Positions 1 to 9,810 of a DNA stretch of 64,000 nt are shown one piece after another. How positions within the stretch are numbered: position 1 is the first letter of the stretch; every line of letters begins with the position of its first letter. The notes under the pieces are model-generated. The model was not told the origin of the DNA. It made no database searches and worked only from the letters and a program-made list of their open reading frames with translations. A program made the position numbers and the translations under genes. This stretch comes from Theobroma cacao. Its lineage: Eukaryota > Streptophyta > Magnoliopsida > Malvales > Malvaceae. The stretch is taken from positions 25,229,950 through 25,293,949 of the forward strand of contig NC_030852.1 of assembly GCF_000208745.1 (NCBI RefSeq). The letters are read 5' to 3'.

Positions 1-816
1 AAGAAGGAAAGACTCCCAAACCACTTTTTATAAGTAAGAGCCTTTCGAAAGAACAAAAAATAGCAATGGCTCGGCTGCTAAAGGAATTCCAAGATGTGTT
101 TGCTTGGACATATAAGCAAATGCCTAGATTGAATGAGAAACTTGTCACTCATGAGTTGCACATCTCTCTTAGAACCAAGTTAGTGAAGTAACATGCACGG
201 GTATTCCACCATGAAATAAAAAAAATTAGATAAATGAAGAAATTAACAAACTCTTTAAAGCTGGGTTCATCAAGTCGATACAATATCCAACTTGGTTAGC
301 TGATATGGTTCCTATAAAAAAGAAGAATGAAGCAATTTGAATGTGTCTAGACTTCAGAGATCTCAATAAAGCTTGTCCCAGGAATGAGTTTCCCCTTTTA
401 AACATGGATACTTTTGTAGATGTTACAGCTAGTCATGAGATGTTTTCATTCATGGATGGGTTCAGCAGATATAACCAGATAAGGATGACACCTGGTGATA
501 CAGAGAAAGTCATTTTTAGGACCTCGTTTGGTAACTTTTATTATATAGTTATGCCATTCAACGTGTCATGACAGCCATTTTTCATGACATGATATATGAT
601 TGCTTGGAAGATTACGCAGATGACATTGTGGTAAAATCCAAGAAAGCTCTAGATCTTCTTGGAGACTTGAGAAGGGTGTTCGAGCGATGTCGAGAATATA
701 AGTTACGCATGAATCCCTTAAAGTGTGCCTTTGGAGTAACAACTGGTAAGTTTTTGGGTTTTGTGGTTCATTGGAAAGGCATAAACGTGGACCCTACGAA
801 GATAAGTTTAAATTGA
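1..816 (+). mobile_element. Ty3/gypsy retrotransposon pol fragment (degenerate reverse transcriptase)
   Basis: Translated pieces read as a gypsy-type reverse transcriptase. An upstream linker (about 50-190) contains a QDVFAWTYKQMP-like segment. The palm region at 341-571 has the CLDFRDLNKACP and FMDGFSRYNQI blocks, and 568-816 carries the YADDIVVKSK active-site block. The copy is dead. Stops and frame changes separate the blocks, and the conserved stretch that normally links the MPF motif to the MTAIFHDM-like segment is missing at about 555-570, a short deletion that also shifts frame. No protease, RNase H, integrase or LTR is visible. The element enters from the left edge, so its 5' part may lie outside the window. 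Calling this gypsy rather than copia rests on the order and wording of the RT blocks. Confidence 0.85.
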
Positions 817-1587
817 TCATAATCGACATGAGATTATAAGTGCATGTTTACGAAATACTTTTATTCCCTAGCTTGTCCCCTTCCTGTATCCATTCATGGA
901 GTCTTTGTGAGTCACATGTTATTTTTTCCATTTATTTTGTTGCAGATTAGTGATAGCATTTTGATAGCAGCTAGTGTCGTGGATATCGGTGTTCGGTCTT
1001 CATTCTTTGGTAAATGTCAAGCAGCCATTTAATGCCTAAAGGGTTGTTCACGTTCCGCTAACGAGTCGGTATTCACTTTATATTTATATTTACAGACTAT
1101 GAACATGTTTATGTTGACATTGCCAATGTTGGACATTTTACATGAATAATGTTATGTATGAGATTACGATGATGGCTCTAGAGCCTATATAGACAGTCAA
1201 AAGTGCTGATGATGTTTAATGTTTATGTTACTGTGCACTGTGACAGTGGCACTTGTTAATATATATATATATATATATATATCAAATGGTTGAGTTTATA
1301 CAATTAAGTTAAGAAGTTCTTTAATTGTATAATGAGTATTATGAATGCATACATGGTGATTTTTTTTATAAATGGATGTTATAAGATGCTTTCACATGTA
1401 ATGATGAATGTTTAATGATGTTATGGTAAAACGCTTGTGTGAGCTTGACGAATTATGCTCGTCTAGGTCCACACGCCAGTCATGATCCCTCCAAGAAATG
1501 AGATGTGACACTTGATGTGCATAACTTAAGGACTAAATTATGAAAATTTTACTATGTAATTATTTACTTTGTTAATGTTATTGTTTT
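817..1587. other. Non-coding stretch with an (AT)12 microsatellite
   Basis: No gene is seen here. A perfect AT dinucleotide run occupies 1259-1282. The 62-codon open frame at 844-1032 has no recognisable similarity and looks like chance. The stretch may include remnants of a retrotransposon LTR following the pol fragment (a GTGACA-type end occurs near 1504-1511), but I could not find a matching second LTR, so this is only a possibility. Confidence 0.4.
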
Positions 1588-1862
1588 GGTAAAATACTCT
1601 CACCCCTTAACTTTTAGCTATAATTTAACGAGAGTCCATTAGTTTTCAAAATGAATAGTCTACCCCAAAAGAATATCTTCTACTGAACACATAAGTTCAA
1701 TTGTTAATCAACCATTAATGTTTGGGTGAAATACCCTAACCCTCCTAAGTTTTGATCGAAATCACATGGAGGTCTATTAGTTTTCGAAATGGACACTTCA
1801 CTCCAAAAAAACATTTTTCACTGGACATATAAGTCAAGCCGTTATTCAACCGTTAGTATTTT
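1588..1862. repeat. Diverged tandem duplication, two units of about 137 bp
   Basis: Unit 1 (about 1588-1723) and unit 2 (about 1724-1862) align along their whole length by eye. Each begins GGTAAAATAC or GGGTGAAATAC, passes through ATTAGTTTTC followed by an AAATG block, then a CCAAAA(A) run, then ACATAAGTTCAA or ACATATAAGTCAA, and ends in a TCAACC(G/A)TTA block. Many substitutions separate the two, so the duplication is old. The unit resembles dispersed intergenic repeat sequence rather than coding DNA. It lies about 440 bp upstream of the ATG16 leader exon. Confidence 0.6.
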
Positions 1863-2280
1863 CGTCAACTTACTGAAGTGGCAAGGGTAGAAAAATAATT
1901 CTACCCTTCATTAATTCTTGTAATTACAATTATCTAATTTTTTATTTTTTTATTAATTAAAAAAAAAGCTCCCTATTGGGGAACACCAGAGTTCCCTTGA
2001 GGAGCCCTATTGGGGCTCCCTATTTTTTTATTCTTTTAAAACTATAATACTAANTTTGGTTTTGTTTTGTTTAAAAGATGGTTGAAGTGTGAGGGACTTT
2101 GGAAGCGAGCGTGCCTGCCGGAAAAAGGTATCATCTTCCAGAAATACCCTTATATCTATCTCGCAATCTCAACTGAAAATCTCGTTGAAGAACTCTCTCT
2201 CTCATCCCTTCTTTCCTATCTCAATCTGTTGCCCAACCCATTCCGATTCCATTGTTTCCATTCCAACATACAAATTTCAG
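1863..2280. other. ATG16 upstream region with small inverted repeat and an N
   Basis: AT-rich sequence is followed at about 1969-2025 by a GC-richer block in which CTATTGGGG occurs twice and GGGGAAC faces GTTCCC, so a short hairpin is possible. A single ambiguous base is at 2054. From about 2080 the sequence becomes pyrimidine-rich (a CTCTCTCTC run near 2193-2203), which is typical of a plant 5' untranslated leader, and probably belongs to the ATG16 transcript. No TATA box is obvious. Confidence 0.4.
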
Positions 2281-2302
2281 CTCCATCCAAGCCAATATTA
2301 TT

Positions 2303-5095
2303 ATGTAAGTCAAAATCAAGTCTCTCCCTTCCTCCTTCTTATTCTTTTTCTTAGCAAATTGGATTCAATTCTGTTGGGTTCTTTTTTTCCTTTTCAAAGT
2401 TTATTAAATTTGGGTCGTATAATAATTTTAATAAATAAAATGATGCTCAATTGGTTCAGGTCGCAAGAGGAGGTAGCCAGGGAAGCTATCAAGCACGCAT
2501 TAAAGGCGCTGAAAAAGCGTCATTTAGTCGAAGAAGGAGCTCATGCTCCCGCTTATATTGCTCTCTCCCGCCCAATCATCTCCCAGGTTTTTTTGTTTTT
2601 TTGGTTTATTCTGATCGTTGACGATGTATTAAATTGCTTTGTCTTTTAATTTTATTTTAAAGTTTCAATATTGATTGAGGAGTTTACTATGTTGCAACAT
2701 TATAAGAACAAGTGGATTTGAAATAAGGGATTGGGTCAATCTTTGGGTTTCCATCGGAATAGAAAGCCACTTTGCACTGTTGGGTAATTGGTGAATTTTG
2801 TTATAGGGCTCGGAATGGAAAGAGAAAGCGGAAAATTTGGAATTGGAACTTCAGCAATGTTACAAAGCGCAATCAAGGTTGTCTGAGCAACTAGTGGTGG
2901 AAGTAGCCGAGTCCAGAGCTTTAAAAGCTTCGCTACAGGAGAAAGAAACAACAATTGCTGACTTGGAGAATGAGTTCACTCAGACAAGGTCTGATAGTGT
3001 TCTTTTATGGTTCGGCCAGCGAGGGAGATAGTTTTTCCAATTTGAAAAATTGCTGTGAAATGAATAACTGATGTACTGTTTATTGCGGCAGGGATGAATG
3101 CTCTCAATTGAAGACAGATTTGGAAGAAAATATTAGAGCGCTGGAATTGGTGATGAGCGAGCGCCAGGAACTCAAAGCTCAACTAGAACAACTGACTATT
3201 AAAGCTAAAAATGCAGAGGCTGAAAATAAGATGTTGGTTGATCGTTGGATGCTTCAAAAGATGCAGGATGCTGAACGACTTAATGAGGTATGCTATAATG
3301 TTGTTACAGCTGCATGAAAACAGAGAACAAGGTCTATTTTGATGAGGTGTTGTTGGGAATGATGAATAGCTTGGTCCATAGATGCTTGGGGATTAAAGTG
3401 TGTTGGGTTTGTGATTCATTAAGAGTGTGTTAATGCATGCAAGATAGCTAATTTACAACATTATAAAACTGTTTCTTTTGGCATTCTGAGACTTTCTCAT
3501 TTAAAAGTTTGAGAGAAACAAAGGATCTTAGGATAATCATCAACCCAGAGTTGCATGCCCCTTGCACTGCACAACAAGAAGTAGATGGGAAGAATAAAAA
3601 TAAAAAATGAAAAAGAGGGGTCTCTGGGGCTGGAAGGGTTGTATTTAATATTGAGCAGGTGCTTAAACAAATAAATTTTGGTTGTTCTGACCCATCAGCA
3701 ATATAATTGGAGATGGTCCTATTTTTGGTTTTGGGGGAAGGGAGCATGGTTTATGGTTGTGTCTTCTTGAGTAGCTAGAACAATTTGGTTGTTAAGTGTT
3801 CTGTTTGTTTTTCCCAGTTCTTTTAGGTTCAGTTATATATATATATATTCCTTTAACTTTGTCACAATTGAGAGAAGATTAAATGAGCAACAGTGTCATT
3901 TAGAATGATATAACACTCCCATCCAAGTTTGAAGTTGAAATTCCAAATATACGTGGGACTGAGTTTGAAATCTATGCTTACTTTTGAAGGAGTCTTTAGT
4001 TTATTTTTCAGTATGCCTGTTTTAGATTTCAAATATTAGTGGCTAACTTTAGTTTTCCATTAATTAATTTAGGCAAATGCACTTTATGAAGATATGATTG
4101 AGCGGCTCAAGGCCAGTGGTTTAGAAAAACTTGCCCGAGAGCAAGTAGATGGTATTGTCCGTAGAAGTGAAGAAGGTGCTGAGTTCTTTGCGGAATCAAC
4201 TATTGCCTCTGTTTGCAAGCACAGGATCAATGCACATGAAGGTGGTTGTGCTTCTATCATGTTTGAGTACAATTCTGGCAAATTGATCAGTGGAGGACAG
4301 GATCGATCAATAAAAATGTGGGATACTAGCACTGGATCATTAAGTCATAGTCTTTTTGGTTGCCTTGGTTCTGTCCTTGATCTTGCAATCACCCATGACA
4401 ATAGATTTATTATAGCAGCAAGTAGTTCAAACAACTTGTTTGTATGGGATGTCAACTCAGGACGAGTCCGTCATACCCTCACTGGTCACACGGATAAAGT
4501 GTGTGCCGTAGATGTGAGCAAAGTTTCAAGTCGTCATGTCGTGAGTGCTGCTTATGATCGCACTATAAAAGTGTGGGATTTGCAGAAAGGTTATTGCACG
4601 ACCACAATAATTTTTCACAGCAACTGCAATGCACTTTGCTTCAGCACAGATGGACAGACCATATGCTCAGGTCATGTTGATGGGAATCTTCGTTTGTGGG
4701 ATATCCAGACAGGAAAGTTGCTCAGTGAAGTCGCTGCACATTCGCTCGCCATTACATCTATTTCTCTATCCCGAAATGGAAATGTAATATTGACTAGCGG
4801 CAGAGATAATTTGCACAATTTATTTGATATACGATCTTTGGAAGTTTGTGGTACATTCAGAGCAAATGGAAACAGGGTGGCATCTAATTGGAGTCGGTCC
4901 TGTATGAGTCCAGACGACAACCATATTGCTGCTGGCTCTGCTGATGGATCCATCTACATTTGGTCAATATCCAAAGCTGACATAGTAAGCACTCTGAAGG
5001 AGCACACTGCTCCTGTCTTGTGTTGTACATGGAGTGGACTTGGAAAACCATTAGCCTCTGCTGATAAGAATGGGATCGTGTGTACCTGGACATGA
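2303..5095 (+). CDS. ATG16: Autophagy-related protein 16 (ATG16), WD40 protein
   Basis: ATG16 binds ATG5 of the ATG12-ATG5 conjugate and directs ATG8 lipidation at the growing autophagosome in the cytoplasm. Inferred exons are 2303-2304 (AT of the start codon), 2460-2586, 2807-2988, 3092-3287 and 4073-5095; all junctions are GT-AG and in frame, giving 509 aa. The N-terminus MSQEEVAREAIKHAL matches plant ATG16 as I remember it. Residues up to about 169 are charged and heptad-like (ATG5-binding and coiled-coil region, with the conserved ENKMLVDRWMLQKMQDAERLN block). From about residue 220, seven WD40-type repeats run to the end (GGQDRSIKMWD, AAYDRTIKVWD, GHVDGNLRLWD, ending KNGIVCTWT). The whole propeller sits in one exon. 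The in-frame ATG at 2440 would be used only if the first intron is retained. No lesion is seen, so the gene looks functional. Confidence 0.95.
2305..2459 (+). other. First intron of ATG16, interrupting the start codon
   Basis: A strong donor (GTAAGT at 2305) and a TTCAG acceptor ending at 2459 bracket a 155-bp T-rich intron. Removing it joins AT (2303-2304) to G (2460) and creates the ATG followed by TCG CAA GAG GAG, the expected MSQEE start. The donor, acceptor and reading frame are directly visible; splicing itself is inferred. Confidence 0.7.
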
Positions 5096-5424
5096 ACCAT
5101 TAGCCTCTGCACATACTTGTACATATGTCAATGATGATGGTTACTATATTCAACATTAAAATAGCTTTTATTTATTACTTTTCTAAAGATTAAAATGTTT
5201 TTGCTCAATCCACGGTTTCTCATCATTGTTTTTTGTTAAGAAACTAAACATTTAATAATTTTAAAGTTGTTATATGTGATTTTGCTAATCATTCATTAAT
5301 CTTAAAAGGGAAATGTTTTCTTAAATAAACTTATGATGACTTTTTCCTTTTTCCAAATGTAAGTGAACCATAGTCAAAAGACTATGCCAAAATTTAGTTA
5401 GTAACTGCCATGGTTAAACTATTT
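5096..5424. other. ATG16 3' flank, no gene
   Basis: AT-rich sequence following the ATG16 stop. It probably holds the 3' UTR and polyadenylation region. No further coding potential was seen. Confidence 0.4.
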
Positions 5425-5967
5425 ATTAATCTTTTTAAAAAATTCATGAATTATTTATAAAAATTGAAATGCTTTTCAAAAAAAAAATTATAAAAATTGA
5501 AATAATTTTTTTTATTATGTTTAATCAAACTTTTGTATTTTTATTTTGGACTAAATAAGTCTTTAAGACTAATTGTTGATTTTTAGTAAAATCGTCATTA
5601 GTTATTTTACGCCATGTGGTGTTGACATAGCATGTTGACAAATCATAATGATGATAATATATTATATTTATGTGACATGAAGATATCGTAACATGACATT
5701 TCATCATTTACGTTAATCTCACGTTAGTGTGACGTTTTGATTAATAACAATTAATCAATACTTATATGACTCAAAATAAAATATAAGCATCTGAGCATTT
5801 GACTCATTAGTTGATGCATGATCTCCTTATTTAAAGAACAAGGTTTGAATCTCCTTTTTTCTAAATTAAAAAAAAAAAGTATAAGGACTCCATTGAATAT
5901 AATAAAAGAATATAAATTTATTTGAATTTTCTTAAATAATTTGGACACGTTTTAAAAAATTATGTCA
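5425..5967. repeat. AT-rich foldback (MITE-like) element, copy A
   Basis: The two ends are imperfect inverted copies of one another. The right end (about 5880-5967) read on the minus strand begins TTGACATAATTTTTTAAAA and continues through AAATTATTTAAGAAAATTC, matching the left end of copy B (about 6092). The core carries repeated TGACATAT/ACGTTA-like motifs shared with copies B and C. A 93-bp SINE-like unit (5787-5879) interrupts its right arm. There is no coding capacity. The ends are estimates because the arms are diverged. Confidence 0.55.
5787..5879 (+). mobile_element. SINE-like short repeat, copy 1
   Basis: This 93-bp unit starts GCATCTGAGCATTTGACTC, contains GGTTTGAATCTCC (resembling a tRNA-type polymerase III B box, consensus GGTTCGANTCC), and ends in an A-rich tail. 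A second copy at 28002-28090 lacks the flanking foldback arms, which shows that the unit is an independent mobile or dispersed sequence. The A box is weak, so the SINE assignment is inference. Confidence 0.4.
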
Positions 5968-6091
5968 AAAAAATTACTATCTACATGTTTCTTACTTACT
6001 CATTAAAATTTTTGTTGAAACTTCATTATAAAAGATGAATTTAAAATTTTCATCATATTTATCTATGAATAAAACTCTTATTAAAAAAATC

Positions 6092-6612
6092 TTGACATCA
6101 TATTTAAAAAAATTCCTAAATTATTTAGAAAAATTCAAATGAGTCTTTAAAAATTTGTAAATTATTTAGAAAAATTCAAATGAGTCTTTAAACTTTTATT
6201 ATATTCAATCAAGTCCTTATAATTTTATTTTGAGTCAAATAAGTCTTTATATTTTTATTTTGAATTAAATAAATTCTTATAACTAATTATTGACTAGTTA
6301 AAATGTCGTTTGTTAGTCTTTACAACGCGGTGTTGATGTGTCATATTAATATATCATAATTTATAATGATGTAACATACTGACATATTATAATTGATTAT
6401 AACGTTACATGTTAATTTGCCATGATAATATTACCATGTAACATTTTTTACCATCAATGTCATATTAATATAAAATAACAAATGATGTTTTGATTTATGT
6501 TAATTAATTAATCATTAATTATAAAAACTTACTTGATATAAAATAAAAATAAAAAAATAAATTTTTTTTAAATAATTTAAAAACTAATTTTAGCATTATG
6601 TCAAAAAAACTT
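6092..6612. repeat. AT-rich foldback (MITE-like) element, copy B
   Basis: The left end TTGACATCATATTTAAAAAAA pairs with the right end near 6590-6608 (minus strand TTTGACATAATGC, then TTTAAATTATTT). A short direct duplication in the left arm repeats the AAATTATTTAGAAAAATTC, AAATGAGTCTTTAAA block at about 6118-6155 and 6157-6193. The central region shares the TGTTGATGTGTCATATTAAT and CCATGTAACA motifs with copies A and C. It is non-coding and lies just upstream of the methionine sulfoxide reductase gene. Confidence 0.6.
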
Positions 6613-6864
6613 TTATTGATTCTCACGTATTTCTAAAACCAACTCTCACCTCTTCGTAAGGAAATTGCCATTATGTGTTACTAGTAATTATTTTTCCTTC
6701 ACGGTTAGTAACGTTGAATTTGACTGGAAAAAAGGGTAGGTTCATTTCTCTAAAGTCAAACAAAATCCCCTCAAAATAGTACTAGGATAACTTGATTTTG
6801 TGTTCCTCGTTGATGCTCTTCTAGCAGAAGAAAGGGCAAAAAAAAAAACTCGGAGAACTGAAGA

Positions 6865-7528
6865 ATGGCCACTGCCGCTGACAGCAACAACAACAACCCT
6901 GCTTTGGACCCTGATCTGGACCGCCCGGATAACCCGGCTCACGAGTTTGCCCAGTTCGGAGCCGGGTGTTTCTGGGGAGTACAGCTGGCGTATCAGCGAG
7001 TACAAGGTGTAGTCAAGACAGAGGTTGGGTACTCTCAGGGTCATGTCCCTGATCCAAATTACAACCTTGTACGCACCGGTACCACCAACCACGTCGAGGT
7101 GGTTCGTATCCAGTTCGACCCTCAAGACTGCCCCTACAATGATCTTCTCTCTGTTTTCTGGGGTCGCCATGATCCAACCACTCTCAATCGCCAGGTGTAA
7201 CAAATCTGTTTAAAATGCTCCCAGTTTCTCTCTTTCTTTCTTTTTATTTAAATGAACCCATACATTTTGTCAGGGTGAAGATGTGGGAGCACAATATAGA
7301 TCGGGGATATACTACTACAATGAGAACCAGGCTCGTCTTGCAAGGGAGTCACTGGAGGCTAAGCAATTAGAGTTGAAGGACAAGAAAATTGTGACAGAAA
7401 TTCTTCCTGCAAAAAGATTTTACAGGGCAGAGGAGTACCATCAGCAATACTTGGAAAAAGGAGGAGGTTCTGGCTCTAAACAATCTGCTGAAAAAGGTTG
7501 CACAGACCCCATCAGATGCTATGGTTGA
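6865..7528 (+). CDS. Peptide methionine-(S)-S-oxide reductase (MsrA), cytosolic type
   Basis: MsrA reduces the S-epimer of methionine sulfoxide in proteins and free Met(O), repairing oxidative damage. Exons 6865-7194 and 7274-7528 join in frame at Q|G (donor GTGTAA, acceptor TTTGTCAG), giving 194 aa. The catalytic motif GAGCFWG has its nucleophilic Cys at residue 35. It is followed by [22 protein letters not shown] and [13 protein letters not shown], then [10 protein letters not shown] in exon 2. The tail [11 protein letters not shown] carries two Cys that can serve as resolving residues, as in plant cytosolic MsrAs. There is no transit or signal peptide: the first 30 residues are polar and Asn/Asp-rich, so a cytosolic location is inferred. 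The start is the only ATG preceding the motif in frame. Confidence 0.95.
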
Positions 7529-7876
7529 AAATGTACGAACGATCAAAAGTTGAGTATCTTTTAGCTTTAACTGGACAGCACTTAAGCTTCTTGTCCGTTA
7601 ATAGGCAAGCTATTATGCTGCCTTTTGTTATGTTCTTAAAATATCCCTGGATTCTGGATTTATTGGTATCTTTAGTCTGTTTCTTGTTTGAAAGTTGAAA
7701 CCTTTCTGAAATGTTTATTTCTACCTCAGATAGGAAAGTCATTGTAACAGATAAAATTGACGCCAAATTTGAAGCAAATATTATTCAATCATGATTGTGC
7801 TGCATGCAACTTTTGAACAGAGGGAAATAACAGCTCAGACTGAGAACAGAGCTGGAATCAATGGCCAGAAATTGTT
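7529..7876. other. Convergent 3' flanks of MsrA and the cysteine endopeptidase
   Basis: The two genes converge here with about 350 bp between stop codons. The sequence presumably contains both 3' UTRs. Open frames at 7498-7698 (+) and 7512-7766 (-) resemble nothing and are attributed to chance. Confidence 0.5.
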
Positions 7877-9744
7877 TTAGAGTTCATCCTTAGGATAGAA
7901 TGAAGGTTCTGTAGGATTAGAGGAAGAGTTCTTGATGGGATATGAAGACTCCATTGCTATACCACAGAGTCCCTTCTTATCTTTGATGCCACGTTCGATC
8001 CTTATGAAACCTTTCTCTCCCCATTCAGGTCCCCAGGAGTTCTTCACTATCCAGTACTTGGTTCCATCAAGGGTTGTTCCATAGCCCACAGCTGCAACCC
8101 CATGGTTCAGCTCAGTGCCACATTGTCCAGTAAATACCCCCTGCAGTCCAAGTTAGTCAAAATTGAGAGATGATTATTATTTTTTTGGTACAGAAGTGTT
8201 CTGATTTATGTTTTGCTTAGAAATCTTTTAACCACCCAAATAATGTCAATAAATTGGTCCGATCCCGATCCGTGGAATAAATTGTAATAAAGGTTTAGGG
8301 CTTTAAGTTGTCTGGGTCAGCTTTACTGTTACCATGAGTTATGTCGATGATTGGAAACGTGGAGTTATGTCCAACTCAGACTTTGTGCGGTATAATAATT
8401 TTCTAGGAGAGGAAAGAAAGTGACATTTATCAAATAGAAACTTGCAGTTCCATAGGGTCTTGTAGATGCAGCAAGCTGTAGCTTGAAACTTTAAAGGGTT
8501 CTGCAGCACTCTATGCCTTTCTGCTTTAATCAAATTGGCAATTTAAAATTGGAGGTAGAAAAATTTAGTTCATTGTTTCCACATCTGATCAGTTTGAAAA
8601 ATTACCTCTGAGTAGAACTGGAAATCCATACCTCCAGCGTCAATGGCCACTGATACTGGCTGGTGTGCAACTGCTTTAAGCAGAGCATCCTCATTGTTAG
8701 CAGGCACATTCTCGTGCCCATCGATAGACACTGCTGGAGAATTCTCCTGCATAACCCACCCCATGGATTGTCATGAATTCAAATAAGTTAAGCTTTGTTG
8801 AATGTAAACTAGATCAAATTAAAAAGTTTAAAGGCGTTTGTATCATATTGTGAACCTTAGAAACATCACAAGTTCCATCTTCAGCTTCGTAAGGGTAATT
8901 GGTCTCTGTAGTGATGCCACCTTTCTTCTGGATGAAATCAAATGCAATGTCCATCAACCCTCCATTGCATCCTTGATTTTCTTCAGTGTCACAGTCTACC
9001 AGCTCTTGCTCAGACAGAGATACTAATTTATTCGTCTTAATTTGATTAATACCCTCAACTGCTACAACAGTTGAAAATGCCCAGCAGCTACCTATTAAAT
9101 TAAATATCAATAAAGTTCGGAATTAGATCACACGCAATTGAAACCTATGACCGGCAATAAGAGCAGAGGTTAACATCATACCCCTTGATTGATGTAGCAT
9201 GAATGGGTAGCAATTAAAAGAAAAATAAAATTTAGGGAAAAAAGAAACAAGAGTAACCATGGAGCAAAGTAATAGAAAATGTATCCTTACCACATTGGCC
9301 TTGGTCCTTAACGGCAGTAACGGCACCCTTTTTCCTCCAATCAACAGAGGGTGGGACACGGTCTACATTCTCATACATGAAGCTCCCAGTCCCACGAGGT
9401 GTCCCCTGGAACATCCTATGATGCTTAATCTTTGAGCCAGCATAAGCATTCCTAAATTCGTGATTAGTCATGTCTGCAAATTTGTTCAGTTTCAATTTGT
9501 AAGGTTTGTCCTTGTTGTTAGTGTTGTGCACATGCATTACATTTTGCTTGAACACATTGAAGCGCTTGTGCTTCTCATCTAGACTCCTAGAAACCGTGTG
9601 ATGGCTTCTCCACCTCTCATACAAATCCCACAGGCTCTCCTCGGATGCCAAGTCCGTCTCATGGAAATCGAAACTCTCTGCTATTCCGAGAACCAGAGCC
9701 AGCGAGAGCACAACCAGAACCATATCAATCCTCCTCATTTTCAC
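7877..9744 (-). CDS. CEP: KDEL-tailed papain-type cysteine endopeptidase
   Basis: Family members accumulate in ER-derived ricinosomes and digest cell contents, including extensins, during programmed cell death in tapetum, endosperm and senescing tissue. Four exons on the minus strand, 9744-9291, 9091-8856, 8746-8606 and 8140-7877, join in frame to 364 aa. An N-terminal hydrophobic signal (about residues 1-24) precedes an I29 inhibitor prodomain with an RFNVFKQN (ERFNIN-type) helix and an LNKFADM block. Mature enzyme starts near [12 protein letters not shown]. The catalytic triad is Cys154 (GQCGSCWAF), His290 (ELNHGV) and Asn311 (KNSWG). The protein ends in KDEL, the ER retrieval signal that defines this subgroup. 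All splice sites are GT-AG. The stop is TAA at 7877-7879. No lesion is visible. Confidence 0.95.
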
Positions 9745-9802
9745 TTGATATTAGAATTCAAGCACCAACAAGTTATGGGAATTCAGAGACCTCCACTGTT
9801 GC

Positions 9803-9810
9803 TTTATATA
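9803..9810 (-). promoter_or_regulatory. TATA box of the cysteine endopeptidase
   Basis: TATATAAA reads on the minus strand about 60 bp upstream of the ATG at 9744, leaving room for a roughly 30-nt leader. Motif and spacing are right for a plant core promoter. Confidence 0.6.

Noticed and set aside
2089..2649. Long frame running through the ATG16 leader into exon 2
   Set aside because: Most of it is leader and intron sequence; the conserved protein begins at the split ATG and leaves the frame at 2586.
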